DNA of 64,000 nucleotides from Brachycybe producta (Eukaryota; Arthropoda; Diplopoda; Playtdesmida; Andrognathidae), in contig JAUPFP010000010.1 of the NCBI GenBank assembly GCA_036925085.1, forward strand, positions 4,129,568 through 4,193,567, given 5' to 3'. A model generated the notes under the pieces. That model did not search any database, was not told the DNA's origin, and worked only from the letters and a program-made list of their open reading frames with translations. Shown in pieces: positions 44,132-55,267 of this stretch. The translations under genes were made by a program, and so were the position numbers. The stretch's first letter is position 1. Every line of letters begins with the position of its first letter.

Positions 44132-45237
44132 AGCCGGTATTACACTAGCAACCGCTAATGCAATTCAACTTGCAACGCAACCTGTGATGTGACTTGCAAC
44201 TAGAACTTTGAAATAAACTTCTATATCACACTATGTCAACCTAGATACAAATCAAGTTTTCAAAACTTCGTTTATGTCAACGGGCCGACATTCGGGTGAA
44301 TCTCGTACGGTATCGAAAGCTATTTTACTATTAATCCGCGTTTTACTGAATTTTAAAATTTCAATTCTATTCTGGATGTCAAGTAAAATGCAGCTAAAAA
44401 GTAAAAGTTTTGAAAACTTGATTGGGAACTAGGTTGTATACAGTGCCGCAACTAGGAATTTTGCGCCCGGAGACTACATTACTGCGAACGCCCCTTAGTG
44501 TGAATAAATGGGAATTTTTAGGTTTGCAACTGTTATACCTAGTGCACACCTGATAATTTAAATGCATTTAAATAATAAATGTGTTCTACAGAGCCCTGTG
44601 AAGGACAAACAAACAATATGTCGTCGAATTCAATTTATTCAGTTAATAATCTGAAAATATTAAGTTAATACTTCAAAATAATATATAAACTATTGACATT
44701 AAAATATTAATTTATTATTTCAATTTTAAAATATTAATAATTAAAAGTCAATTTTTATTTGGTGTTCATGTGTCTTTAACTGGATTCCGTGTAATTCACC
44801 TAAACACATTTCATTTGAATTCATTTAACTCGTGTGTTTACAATGTATTAGCTTAAAATCAAAAACTACTATATTCACTTTAGTAGGTATAGCTTAGTAC
44901 AACTTTTTGTAAATTTTGCAAATTGCACGACGGGTTTACTAACTAGTGTGAATAATTTGAACAATACATGAAAACTACTACGTTATGTACAATAAGGAAA
45001 ATAGTGGAGAAAAAAGTAGAAATTCAAAGTTTTAACTTTTTTAATTTTAATTTCTAAGCATTTGGCGCCCCTGTTTGTTGGCGCCCGGAGAGGAACTTTC
45101 CCCCATCCTCCTCGTTGTTGCGCCACTGGTTGTATATAGTGTGATATAGAAGTTTATTACAAAGTTCAGTTGCAAGTCATATCACAGGTTGCATTGCAAG
45201 TTGAATTGCATTGGAAGTTGCTAGTGTGATAGGGGCT
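44132..45237. mobile_element. family C element, interrupted by hAT element
   Basis: AGCCGGTATTACACTAGCAA to TTGCTAGTGTGATAGGGGCT, with TTA on both sides (44129-44131, 45238-45240). The middle folds back early (AAAACTTCG to 44275, inverse at 44407) and is then split by the element at 44441-45128. Confidence 0.85.
44441..45128. mobile_element. hAT-like element with perfect 8-bp duplication, nested in family C
   Basis: CAGTGCCGCAACTAGG to GTTGTTGCGCCACTG. GTTGTATA flanks it at 44433-44440 and 45129-45136. GCGCCCGGAGA occurs inverted or direct near both ends. The repeat seen at 14130-14405 is nested inside (44537-44880). Confidence 0.9.
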
Positions 45238-45388
45238 TTAAAAACCTAATTCCAAAAAAATGTGGAGCCCCCCCCAAATCAAAACAGGTTATCTACGTTT
45301 CAAAAACGTAGCGACTGAGTGTTTGGTATACACTATATACAGTATAACACTTAAACACGTTTTCTAGAAATATTTGAATAAAACTTAC

Positions 45389-45494
45389 CTCATAGAAGGC
45401 CTTGACATTGCGAACCAGAATGTCCAAATTACGAATCCTCGTATTCACATCGCCTCCAGTGTGGCAGACTCCACGGTGAGGCGGCCTCGGATCA
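45389..45494 (-). CDS. candidate internal exon of a host gene
   Basis: On the minus strand an acceptor TTTTCGTGTCTCAG precedes 45494 and a consensus donor GAG|GTAAGT follows 45389. The 106 bases are clearly richer in GC than the flanks and match no other place in the window. With one leading base, 35 codons read open and end cleanly at the donor: GGDVNTRIRNLDILVRNVKA then FYE. The 5' part also reads IRGRLTVESATLEAM in another frame before a stop, so a one-base frameshift or assembly error is possible. I do not recognise the protein. If real, the window is mostly introns of a minus-strand gene. Confidence 0.5.
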
Positions 45495-45797
45495 CTGAGA
45501 CACGAAAATACAAGTTAAAATCGATTACGAAAACGGAATTCAAATTTAGGACGCTTCTAAATTACTGTGTTCCGACTGATACTTTATATGGTATTAAATA
45601 CGCTTACTCCATATCGTATGGGTGTCTGAACGCACCAGCAATCCAATATTCAATCCTAGAATAGCTAGTCCACCTCCTGAGGTGGATATTCCATACATGT
45701 AAATGGATTGCGCTAAGTGCACATACCCCGTGAAGCCGCTTTAAGCTAAAATCATGACCTTTTTTATATACTGTATATCATGATATTTTGATATATC

Positions 45798-46060
45798 GGC
45801 ACCTCGGCCCGGAAGAGTAGCACTTTTAATTAAAAAAAAAAACTTGTTTGTTGGGGAAAATGACTAAAGTTGTATTTTTTTTCTATATCAATCTATTGTA
45901 CAGGAGCCAAAAAAACCGAAATATTGTCAATAGTTAAAACGGTTTTTGGCACTTGAGATGCTCAGCAAAGTAAGCCATGAATCTTCTTTTAACTTTTAAA
46001 CTCGATTCCCCCCCCCCCCAAATGTGTTTTTTAGTTGAGCCACTCTCCCAGCGGAGGTAC
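45798..46060. mobile_element. MITE family F, copy 3, with 8-bp duplication
   Basis: GGCACCTCGGCCCGGAAGAG to CACTCTCCCAGCGGAGGTAC; GATATATC at 45790-45797 and 46061-46068. It shares CTTGAGATGCTCAGCAAAGT with the other copies. Confidence 0.85.
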
Positions 46061-46800
46061 GATATATCATATTTAACGTTTTCATCTGAATTTCACCCTT
46101 TGTGCCATCTGTTAGCAATTCCGATGTCTAATTAGATTGATTAGGCGTTATGCGAAAGTATTTACTTCCATTTTGTTCGTTGTTAATTTTATAAAGATGG
46201 TTGCGCGAAATTCATTTTTTTGAGCAAATTTTATCAGTTTTTCCAATTAACAAACGTTTTACATATAAAGAAGATTATCATTAAAAATAAAAACTGCAAT
46301 TAGTTTCTGGGAAAAATTGTAAAAATATGAAATACTGTATATCATGATATTTATTAGTGATATATATACAGTGCGTTTCATATATATAGACGCACCCCAG
46401 AAATTGGTTATAACTCGAGTTATTGTTGATGGGTTCACCTTAAATTTTCAACATAAAGAGATCATTTTATATTCTAAACTTTCTGCCAGGCAGAAATTTT
46501 TTTCTTAAAAAGGTAAAAATTAAAAATATTAAAAACTGGAAAATGACCGTTTCATAATTATAGATGCACTAATGAATTTTTCACTTTTATTAATTATTGT
46601 GACAAAACAACATGCTGAACACAACAGTAACATTAAAATGAATATGATATACAACAGTCCAGATGTTTTAAAACTTAAAACATACCTTTCTACATACTTT
46701 AAACAATATTTATAAGCAAATTTACCAAAATTCTACCCTAAATAAGCTAAAATGGCAATTTTCAGCTTTGATATTGTATATCATGATGACAATCTGCTTA

Positions 46801-47075
46801 ATCATCATGTACAATCATGTCCCAAAAGTATTCTATAGGATTTAAGTCCGGGAGACACCCCGGCCATTCGAGAGTGGTGATATTTTTTTTCCGTAACCAT
46901 TCCTTCGTTACGTTATTGGAGGAAAATGGGGCATTTTCTTGCTGGAATACTAAACTAATGCCATGGAATCGATGTTTTATGGGTTGAAATAAATTCTAAG
47001 CTCGCGTTTCAAAAACTAAGCCGCTCATTCAAAAGGCATTAATTGTTCCCCATATTATTAGGCTCGCCCACTGCC
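46801..47075 (-). pseudogene. Tc1-like transposase fragment
   Basis: On the minus strand one reads SLIIWGTINAF, a stop, MSGLVFE, then VFQQENAPFSSNNVTKEWLR and KKNITTLEWPGCLPDLNPIE followed by YFWDMIVHDD. This is the DDE core region; PDLNPIEYFWD carries the third catalytic acid. The usual QQDNAP aspartate is replaced by glutamate (QQENAP). Stops and missing N-terminus make it inactive. Confidence 0.8.
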
Positions 47076-47230
47076 GAATTTTCCTCCTCGGATATGATGG
47101 TGGTGGGAGCCTAACAATGTGCGAAGTGTCAATTTTAGCGCCTTTGAACCAACCAACAAATGTTTATTATCAGACAATGTTATGAGAGTGTTTACTGACC
47201 TGCCAAAGTCAATTTCCTAGCGTTAGCGTA

Positions 47231-47340
47231 GTATTTGAGCAAGAAAATGCACTAGTTCGATCCAGTAATCTAAGGAATGAATGGTTACAAAACCATAATA
47301 TCACCACACTCGAATGGCCAGCGTGTCCTCAGACTTATAA
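47231..47340 (+). pseudogene. second Tc1-like transposase fragment, opposite strand
   Basis: It reads VFEQENALVRSSNLRNEWLQ then NHNITTLEWPACPQTYN on the plus strand, the same region as the minus-strand fragment. The two are inverted with respect to each other about 150 bp apart. Confidence 0.7.
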
Positions 47341-47730
47341 TTAGGGCTAGGAATTTTAGGTGGTCCACCTAACCATTATTACAGCAAATGCCATGTAAAC
47401 CATATGTAGTATATTTATTTCTTTTCCTTTCAACCTTTTTTCTGATTTTCCACTTCCCCCCTCCCTTTTTTTTTGCATATTTTTGTTAAAAGTTTGTAAT
47501 TTTTTATTCTTTCCATGATTTTGTTTGCTTCAGTGTTCTTTACAGTGACCCACTTTTACTACATTCTCATATATGAACCAGGATATGAGTCATATCCCGG
47601 TAGGAGAACAAAGAGAAGTGAAACTAAGACATGTGCAGTTGGTTGTTTTCTGTTCAAATTTAATTCATTTGAACCATTTCATTCAATTCAAAAAGATCAT
47701 CAGAAGTTAGTGTCCACTGAATATTTTTAA

Positions 47731-48110
47731 AATGCCAAAAATGACATCTTCTAAATTGCATTCTTTGGCTAAAGTTTCAGAATGATGGTATAGTTACAGA
47801 TGAGCTAATTCTACGTTGTGAATGGTACAGTTCTGTGATTTCCGTTGATTCTGTCAATAGTCTCTAGCAATGAAACATGGTGCCATGAGTGAATTTAACA
47901 CCAACTTAGCAGCAACATTACTTCAAGCAGGAATACCATTGTATAAAGTGAATCATCCTGCTGTGAAAACTTTCCTGGAAAAATATGCAAAGAAAACTGT
48001 TCCTGATGAAAGCACTTTCAATTGTTGGGGACAATCCTGTCTGTTTTATACTGGATGAAACTACTGATGCAAAGAAAAGGTTTATCTTAAGTATCTTAGT
48101 TTTAACCTTG
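47731..48110 (+). pseudogene. CGGBP1-like/hAT transposase N-terminal remnant
   Basis: ATG at 47731 reads MPKMTSSKLHSLAKVSE; a frame change gives FQNDGIVTDELILRCEWYSS. From 47870 the frame runs MKHGAMSEFNTNLAATLLQA, then GIPLYKVNHPAVKTFLEKYA and PDESTF, and after another shift IVGDNPVCFILDETTDAKKR. This order (short zinc-finger head, PDEST motif, LDETTD with the first catalytic acid) is that of hAT transposases from which CGGBP1-like proteins derive. It is cut off near 48110 by the minus-strand LINE. Confidence 0.7.
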
Positions 48111-48169
48111 GACTGGTGAACCAGTGCAGAGAGCCACCACCCAACAGCCCGCATAAGAGCCGTAGCACA

Positions 48170-48960
48170 ACACACAAAAGATGCTCCACCATAAGAGGAA
48201 CATCACAAGTCCTACACTGAGGCGCACCCTCACAGTGGAGCAAGTAACCATGCATCAAATTACTGTGCCTAATTCATAACCGGGTCAGGACCACCGACAC
48301 CCTGCACGATACCCTGTTACTACATTACCATCCCTCCACGGATACCTTAATCTGCCACAGCTTGTTGTTCGTAATCAAATCCCATGCTGTCTGAAACTAT
48401 GCCGTGGAAGCCTTCACCAACACCCCAAGAAGGTCCCCATGAGGAATCTGCAGTGACGAAACCACACCAGTAGATGCTGCCAACCACGCTTCTTTGTCTG
48501 CAGCCTCATTCCCCTGTATCCCAACATGACTAGGAACCCAGCAGAGTGCAATCACAGTTCCACCCCGATGTAACAACCACAGCAACCACTGTATCTTCTG
48601 CACAACAGGGTGCTTTGGAAAAAAAGAACCAATATGGCCAAGGGCGCTACACGAATCAGTAACAATAACACTACTCTGCAGATGCTGAAGAACAAACCGA
48701 CGAGCCTCATACAGTGCTATCAACTCTGCAGTGTAAACACTGGACTTCGGGGGAGCATAAACCGAAAGGCACGCCCCTTCACAACCACTGAGCACCCCAC
48801 ACGCTCCGCACTCTTTGAACCATCCGTAAAGACACGGCAAAAACCCTGAAACCGTTCCATAATTCGGCAGCACTCCTGCCGGAGGAGAGGACCAGGCATC
48901 ACCCACTTATCAAAAGCACACAGATCAAGGACCACATCCACCACAGGTAACTGCCAGGGT
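48170..48960 (-). pseudogene. RNase H and Cys-His C-terminus of the LINE
   Basis: RVFTDGSKSAERVGCSVV (first D) is in one frame, and after a shift near 48735 YTAELIALYEA (E), VIVTDSCSALGHI (D) and WVPSHVGIQGNEAADKEA (H, D) follow. Past a stop region near 48395 the minus strand still reads HGYLLHCEGAPQCRTCDVPL then MVEHLLCV, a Cys-Cys-His pattern common at LINE C-termini. Confidence 0.85.
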
Positions 48961-49199
48961 GGAAAAGGTGGAGCCTGAAGACACTCCACTGATGGTAAGA
49001 CTAATCCCATGTGCACCAAACACTCCTGCATCCACAACCAAAATGGACGAGGCACCAGAAGGTACCTCCCACGCACATCCCGATGGGAATCATAAAAGCA
49101 GTTGAAGGCCAGCTTATCGGGCAACCCAAACAACTTACTGCCATACAAAAGCCCAAGCAAATCCCGCACCTCAAGGCACTAACTGACAACGGGACTTGT

Positions 49200-50353
49200 A
49201 CGAAAGGCACCAGTCACCACCCCGCAGCCCAGCATGATGCATAGGGTCCAGCATCTGCAGCACCAAAGGACGTGCAAAATGATACACTTGCCAACCAGTC
49301 GATCCTTGACTGCACCAATGCCCGATATAGATGGAGGAGCATGGCACGATCAGCACCCTAAAACAAACCAGCCACTGCTCGCAACACATTCAATGCTGCT
49401 GCACATGCCCCTCGAAGAAACTGGAAGTGAGAGACCCAGAAAAATTTCTTGTCAAACACCAAACCCAAAAAATGTGCTGAGGCCAAAACATGCAACTGCT
49501 GATCCTCCAAATAAGAGGGACGGCTCCCTAACCTCCATCCATCCACGGCGAAAATGAACACACAGATTTAGTCATAAAAAACGAAAGCCATCAGCTGTCG
49601 CCCATGCAACCAGAACATTAATGGCCCACTGCAGCAGCTGAATAACTGACGACAGCAGCTTTGCACTATAGAAAATGGCTGTCATCCACAAACAGAGGCA
49701 GACACCAGACACGACAGACCCAATACCATTAATGGCAATAGCAAACAGCAAGCAGCTCAGGACTCTCCCTTGGGGAACACCATTCTCCTGCACATACATC
49801 CCAAACAAACGGCACCTACGTGCACCCGAAACGTCCTATGGCAGATAAACCCCTGAATAAACGAGGGAATGCTCCCCCGAAAACCCCATGCATACAAAGC
49901 CTGCATTATACCATGCCACCAGGTGTCGTACACCTTCTCCAAATCAAAAAACATCGCGACCATATGGTGCCGAACTAGGTGATCCACAGTAGAATGGTTC
50001 CCTCGAAACCCACACTGTAGCATAGTCAAATGCCCTGCCCGCCCCAATGCACAACCCAAGCGTGTATAGAGCATTTTCTCGAGAACCTTACTTACACAGC
50101 TCGTCAAACCAATAGGCCGATAGCTACTAGGATCCCTGGGGTCTTTTCCAGGGTTCACAATCAGGATCACCACAGCCTCACACCAAGCCTGCAGGAACTG
50201 TGAAGCAGTGAAAACTCGATTCAACAACACCAACAAAGCCTCCCCAGCCTCTGGAAGATGTTTCAGCATCCAATAGTGAACACCATCCGCCCCAGGAGCA
50301 GACCCAAGAGCACCACGAAGCTCTTGCCACAAAACGGGCACATTATAGTCCAT
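49200..50353 (-). pseudogene. reverse transcriptase of the LINE
   Basis: LGSAPGADGVHYWMLKHLPE, DPSSYRPIGLTSCVSKVLEK, MLQCGFRGNHSTVDHLVRH and AMFFDLEKVYDT (first catalytic D) lie at 49757-50353. A frame change leads to NGVPQGRVLSCLLFAIAING at about 49710-49790. The expected DD box is disturbed (SVCLCLWMTAIFY). Thumb sequence LHVLASAHFLGLVFDKKFFW and RALVQSRIDW-like blocks follow to 49200. Confidence 0.85.
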
Positions 50354-50659
50354 TCCACCCGAGAGGAAAAATCAAACTCTACTTCCAAAGCCGCACGCGA
50401 CTGCCGAAAAAAATCAGGGTAACTATAAGAAGCAGAAACAGTGGCAAAAGAGACAAGCACCTCAGTCACTGCTTGGGGGCCCACCACACACTGGCCATCC
50501 ACCACTAAGCCCGGTGGCACCACCCGAGGCCACTTGCCAGCAACATGCCGCATCACATTCCACACATGTGTGGTTGACATGGAAGATGTCATTGAAGATA
50601 CAAAAGCCAACCAGGACTGCCGCTTACAAGCCTTAATAACACACCATGCCAAGGCACAT

Positions 50660-51408
50660 TCATGAAGGTACGCTAGCAGCAGTGTATGTGGTGGGTGAGC
50701 ACACAGCATGCAGAGCCCGTTTACACTCCCGTACCACCACCTTGCACTCATCATTCCACCATGGTACAGGCGGCAAACAACACACAAGGAAAACAACGGA
50801 ATGCTCAAACAAGTCCCAATTAGCCCTCTGCCAACAGAACTGAGGCGGGCAGGCAATGAACCCCAAAGCAGCACCCAGCAATGTAATCATGATTGGGTAA
50901 TGGTCACTCCCACGAAGATCGGGGTCCACAACCCAATCCAGCTGTGCAGCAAGACCTGGAGAACAGATAGCCAAAAAAGTGCAAAACGTGCCCCCCCCCG
51001 TATGCGCATGAAAATAAGTAGCTGTGCCATCATTAAGAACCACCAAATCAGTACTAGTCGCCCATGCCTCCACAAGCCTGCCACGGAGGTTGGCAACCAT
51101 GGCCCCCATAAGGGGCTGTAGCCATTAAAATCCCCGACAAGAAACGGGGCAGGAAGTTCAGCCACTAGATTCAAGAGGTACAAGGCCGATACATCACACA
51201 CTGGGGGCAGATACACTGTACACAATGTGACTGGTTGTGGATGATAAATCCGAACAGCCACTGCTTGGATGGAAGTCGTCAAAGGAACCCGCACATTCCC
51301 CCAAAAATTACTGACCAACAAACCAACGCCACACCACCCACCCCCGCCCATCATTATCAAAATGATGTGAAACGATCTGTTCACTGTGCTCATCTCAGTG
51401 CTCAACAA
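50660..51408 (-). pseudogene. AP-endonuclease domain of the LINE
   Basis: GVGLLVSNFWGNVRVPL, AVAVRIYHPQPVTLCTVYLP and APFLVGDFNGYSPLWG match the APE fold; DLRGSDHYPIMITLL holds the conserved SDH. Two frames are used (shift around 51050-51100). Confidence 0.8.
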
Positions 51409-51410
51409 CT

Positions 51411-51788
51411 AGAGGCGCACGCAAAAAAAATCGGAATGTGAGAATCGATTTAACCAATGGTATCGGCAGTGTCAGAATAAAAAAAAATAATCGATTAATC
51501 ATCAACAAAATCGATTTATCGCCCATCCCTAAGCTGCATTTGTCCAAGAAAATCTCAAGACTAAACAATGGTCCAAGGATAAAGGATGTATATAAACCGG
51601 TTTACAAGTTAAAATTGGAAATAAAAGTAAAGGAAAGGCTTAAAAACATAATAGTTTATTATTCTATATAACAATGTTCAGAAAAATTAGGGTGGAAATC
51701 TTGCAGAAAAAGAAGCCAAGATTTGTTTCTAAGTTCTAACCCCCTCTTTTTTTTTAATGAGCCAGCAAGCACATTTGTCATCGTCTAA
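51411..51788. other. no gene; repeat end
   Basis: TAAATCG runs and ATCGATTTATCGCCCATCCC near 51505-51530 look like the end of a dispersed element; no coding match. Confidence 0.4.
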
Positions 51789-52401
51789 AGCCTTTGATGC
51801 AAGAAAACTTGCAATGTGACATGCAACTTCAATGTTTATAGTGTGCAAATATGACATGCAACTTGATAAAATTTCCCTTTCAACTAGTGTCAAACTCAGT
51901 CACACCGAGTTGAACAAGTTCAACTTTGAGAGACTTTTCAAGTAAACTTTCTGACAAACAACCAATCAGGCCGTTTGCCAGAAATGACATATGTAACATT
52001 GAACGAATTCCCCGTTTCATGACTTCCGGTTTATGAACTTCCTGTTAGTTGATCACAATATGAAAATCATGTACGATTTTCACTAAGATTCACAGCAGAA
52101 TCATGTGGATGGAAGGAAAGTCATTTTACTTTTTAGCTGCATTTTAATGGATATCCAGAATAGAAGTGAAATTTTAAAATTCAGTAAAACGCGGATTAAA
52201 AGTAAAATGGCTTCCGATACCGTACGAGATTCATCCCCAATGTGTCGGCCCCTTGACATAAACGAAGTTTTGAAAACTTGATTGGGAACTAGGTTTGCAT
52301 AGTGTGATATAGAAATTTATTACAAAGTTCTATTTGCAAGTCACATCACAGGTTGCATTGCAAGTTGAATTGCATCGGATGTTGCTAGTGTAATAGAGGC
52401 T
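51789..52401. mobile_element. family C element, TAA duplication
   Basis: AGCCTTTGATGCAAGAAAAC to TTGCTAGTGTAATAGAGGCT with TAA on both sides (51786-51788, 52402-52404). A short deletion removes part of the left inverted repeat. It provides the unoccupied site GTTAGTTGATCACAATATG used to interpret 61542-61577. Confidence 0.85.
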
Positions 52402-53139
52402 TAAATCTACAGCAGGCAATTTTATTTGACAGAATTAAGAGGTGGTTAATCTAAGGCGTGTCATTTCTCTGCACTTGTGATTGAACCATTCATGACCATT
52501 AATATCCATTCCAAATTGTTTGTCGACAATTCAATTATGGATATCCACACTTCGATTATACAGATATCCGGATACACATTTAAATTTACGAATTTCCTAT
52601 AGATGCATATGAATGTGGTGTGTTTCAAATGGGACAATGCTGATTGGGACGACGCCAAGGGTTGGAGGTGGAGGCTAGCAGTGAGGTGGAGGTAGCAAAA
52701 AAAAGAGTATAAAAACAAATGAGCGGTTAAATAGCAAAAAGCATATGCCACTGTAGCCTACCACACAAGTGGAATGGAGCGCAGAAAAAAAAAAGAATTT
52801 ACAAATGGAGCAGTGAGATGAAAACACTGCACATTTATCTTACGGTGTGTTTAGACTACTTGTGCTTGGGCTCAGTGAGGTGGCTCGTAGACAAGCCCGA
52901 GTAATGTGGACGGTTTCACAAGCAGCCAGGGTAGCTGTTTTTTTTTAGTTTAAAAGCCTTGCTAGAGCTCAATGAAAAGAACTCTGAAAAATTATCCAAA
53001 AACATTCAATTCCACAAAATGGAACTCAGAAAATAATTTGCAGCCTATAATATAACAAAACCTCTGAAAACAAAAGCAATTGTGTAAATCCCTATGCTGC
53101 TGTTTGCACATGGTCACCCTGACCATTGCAGAGTTGTAT

Positions 53140-53374
53140 CATAGCCTCCTATAGGACAGGCATTTAGAAATCGGGACGAACACAAGTTGGCTCTGCCCCT
53201 TTTTATGACGACCGGCCACTTCTAATTGGTTTGTTGTGTGGTTCAACATTGAAAAGAGCGGAGCATGTGACGTCAGACTACATAACCAACCAATTAGTTG
53301 CGTTCGTCATAAAAAGGGCGGAGCCAACTTGTGTTCGTCCCGATTTCTAAATGCCTGTCCTATAGGAGCCTATG
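53140..53374. mobile_element. tiny 24-bp palindrome, interrupted by MITE A
   Basis: Removing MITE A and one CCTATAGG leaves CATAGCCTCCTATAGG plus AGCCTATG, a 24-bp near-palindrome. GTTGTAT flanks it at 53133-53139 and 53375-53381. The arm CATAGCCTCC is the same as in the 36-bp palindrome at 61542-61577, which also has a 7-bp duplication starting GTTG. Confidence 0.75.
53156..53358. mobile_element. MITE family A, complete, 8-bp duplication
   Basis: ACAGGCATTTAGAAATCGGG to CCCGATTTCTAAATGCCTGT. CCTATAGG is at 53148-53155 and 53359-53366. It inserted into the centre of a tiny palindrome. Confidence 0.9.
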
Positions 53375-53734
53375 GTTGTATTTCCCTAATTCCCTATTGT
53401 ATTTCAGAGCTTTTTTTCGGAGTAATCTAAAATAACGATTAAAACATTATTTCAGAGTACTCAGACTTTCCACCATGAAACAGCACCTTTCGGAAGAAAA
53501 AACTTCCAAAAACTATAATTTTTTAGTGTTTCATTGAGCACTAGCAAGGCCTTAAAGGAAAAGACAAATTAAAAAGGGTTTTCTTCGCTTTGCATTTTGT
53601 ACATAATTTCATTTTTTATTTAAGGATCAAATACTAATGTATTATAAATATTAAAGTAATTAAACTAATAATTCCATTAACCCAAATCGTCCGAATGATG
53701 TGTGCGGGCAGCAGTGATTAACATAAGATATGAA

Positions 53735-54080
53735 ACGTTCAGTTACAATCTGCAACTCACAGTATGACCTATATCAGAGGCGGGCTGGCCAACGGGGCAG
53801 CTCAGCAAATGCTAAAAGGGCCCGTATTCAATTGGGCCGATTGTTCTTTTTTTTCAAAAAATATTGCCAATCCAGTATAAAATGCCAGGGACAAATTATT
53901 ATCCCAGCACGCCTCTGACCTATGTAGTGAAGCATATTGTGAGAATAAAAGTAATATTTTGTTTGCATATTAAAAACCAAGAGATTCAGTAGAATTTACA
54001 AAAAAAATAATAAAATTAGTTGTCTTTGGTTAAAACCAAAGGTTTATTTAAAAAAAAAACCAAGTGGTTAAAACCATCCT
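53735..54080. repeat. outer dispersed repeat, second copy, with hAT MITE at 53775-53916
   Basis: Inverse of 7473-7790. The MITE runs CAGAGGCGGGCTGGCC to CCCAGCACGCCTCTG, flanked by ACCTATAT/ACCTATGT. The shared position in both outer copies indicates insertion before duplication. Confidence 0.8.
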
Positions 54081-54589
54081 TGCAAGCAGTGATACAAGTA
54101 GCACAAGTAACGCGAGCCAGGGGCTAGTCTGGCTCCGCTTGGAGTACATCAAAGAGGTGCTCGTCAAGACATGCAAGTCATTGGACGGGAACGAGCACAG
54201 GTTCGTTGACTCGCTGTGCTTGTGGCGTTTCTCCCAACAATGAGTGCATAATAATAAACTTGCACTGCTAATTAAAACTACGGAATAACAAAGCCACTAG
54301 AAAATCTAAACTTGCAACCCTCAGTTGACAAGAGCATGAACCCAAGCCCGACACGCCAATAAGGGCACGAGCCCGAGTACGAACACGAGTAGTCTAAACG
54401 CACTTTTAACAGTATTTTTGCGTTGTTAAAATTATATCAATTGAAATCTATTCTTTTAACATTTGTAAATTATTTTTTTGAACTCCATTCCGCTCCAAAT
54501 GCAGCATAATTACGCGTTATGCTATTTAACCTCTCATTTGTTGATTCTTTTCTTATGACCTCCACGTCACTGCTAGCCTAACACCTCTA

Positions 54590-54940
54590 TCCATTGGTGT
54601 CGTCCCAGCTTGATACAGCCATAAGAATCCATCATCATTTCCTGCACCTTTTCCCGCAGTATGCAGGGTCGGCCTTACGGGTTCTAGCTTTCCACTCCTT
54701 TCCATTTTGTGCTAAACGCCCAGAGACCGCACATGCCCCCATATACCGTTTTACCACCACATTCCAAGCTTGTTTGGGCCTTCCCCTACCCCTTTTAACC
54801 CCCAGGTCCAACCCCATCACCTGTTTAAGCAGCTCATCCTTCCCACTCCTAGTTACATGCCCAAACCATCTCAACCTATTTTCCTGCATATTTTCTACTA
54901 TGCTTGCTATACCCATACAGTCATAAGGATTGCGAATATA
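54590..54940 (-). pseudogene. RTE-like LINE polyprotein C-terminus
   Basis: On the minus strand: IRNPYDCMGIASIVENMQEN, RLRWFGHVTRSG, KRGRGRPKQAWNVVVKRYMG and KARTRKADPAYCGKRCRK to the TGA. The RLRWFGHV and GRGRPK-W blocks mark the C-terminal region of RTE-type and related LINE proteins. Only this end is present; the polymerase is missing. Confidence 0.8.
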
Positions 54941-55005
54941 AATACTGTATTGAAATTATTTATATCTAAATGTGATTACTGCAATATAGAAGAGTGACGC
55001 CGTGT

Positions 55006-55267
55006 CACAGAATAAGATACACAGAAGAGAAACTCTTGTACGGCTCCTTTGATGTTGCCCTGACAGAAATCAATGACCTTGGAATCGGTTACTCAAGCCA
55101 CTTCTATGGAGCAGACATTTTGAAAAAGATTACATTCGCCATTTTGAAAAGGATTACAATAGACATTTTATCATAGTAGTCTATGGAAACTTGTGCACAT
55201 GCGCAGAAAAATTCTGTCACAAGTTAATGGCCCTGTCCGTACCTTCTGTGTATCTCCTTATTATGTG
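55006..55267. mobile_element. inverted-repeat element with 7-bp duplication, copy 2
   Basis: CACAGAATAAGATACACAGA to TGTATCTCCTTATTATGTG. GCCGTGT and GCTGTGT (one mismatch) flank it. The interior (GTGCACATGCGCAGAAAAAT, TCTGTCACAAGTTAA) matches 24592-24932. Confidence 0.75.

Larger units (their letters stand above)
46369..47345. mobile_element. Tc1/mariner-like element remnant
   Basis: It starts CAGTGCGTTTCATATATATA with AGACGCACC after a TA, the look of a Tc1 terminal repeat. It contains transposase remnants on both strands (next entries). A matching right end is not clear. Confidence 0.6.
48110..51410 (-). mobile_element. decayed LINE with endonuclease, RT and RNase H
   Basis: A 3.3 kb block, much more GC-rich than its surroundings, whose minus strand carries APE endonuclease, reverse transcriptase, RNase H and a C-terminal Cys-His motif in that order, in changing frames. 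Domain order fits I/Nimb-like non-LTR elements. The endonuclease N-terminus and ORF1 are missing, so it is 5'-truncated near 51410. Confidence 0.85.
52856..54406. mobile_element. candidate composite TIR element
   Basis: GTGTGTTTAGACTACTTGTG with CTTGGGCTC pairs with the complement of GAGCCCGAGTACGAACACGA followed by GTAGTCTAAACGCAC. TTA is next to both ends. The interior is a patchwork of other repeats, so this could also be two separate arms. Confidence 0.5.

Noticed and set aside
48610-51121. Several plus-strand frames of 65-137 codons
   Set aside because: They are antisense shadows of the GC-rich minus-strand LINE.
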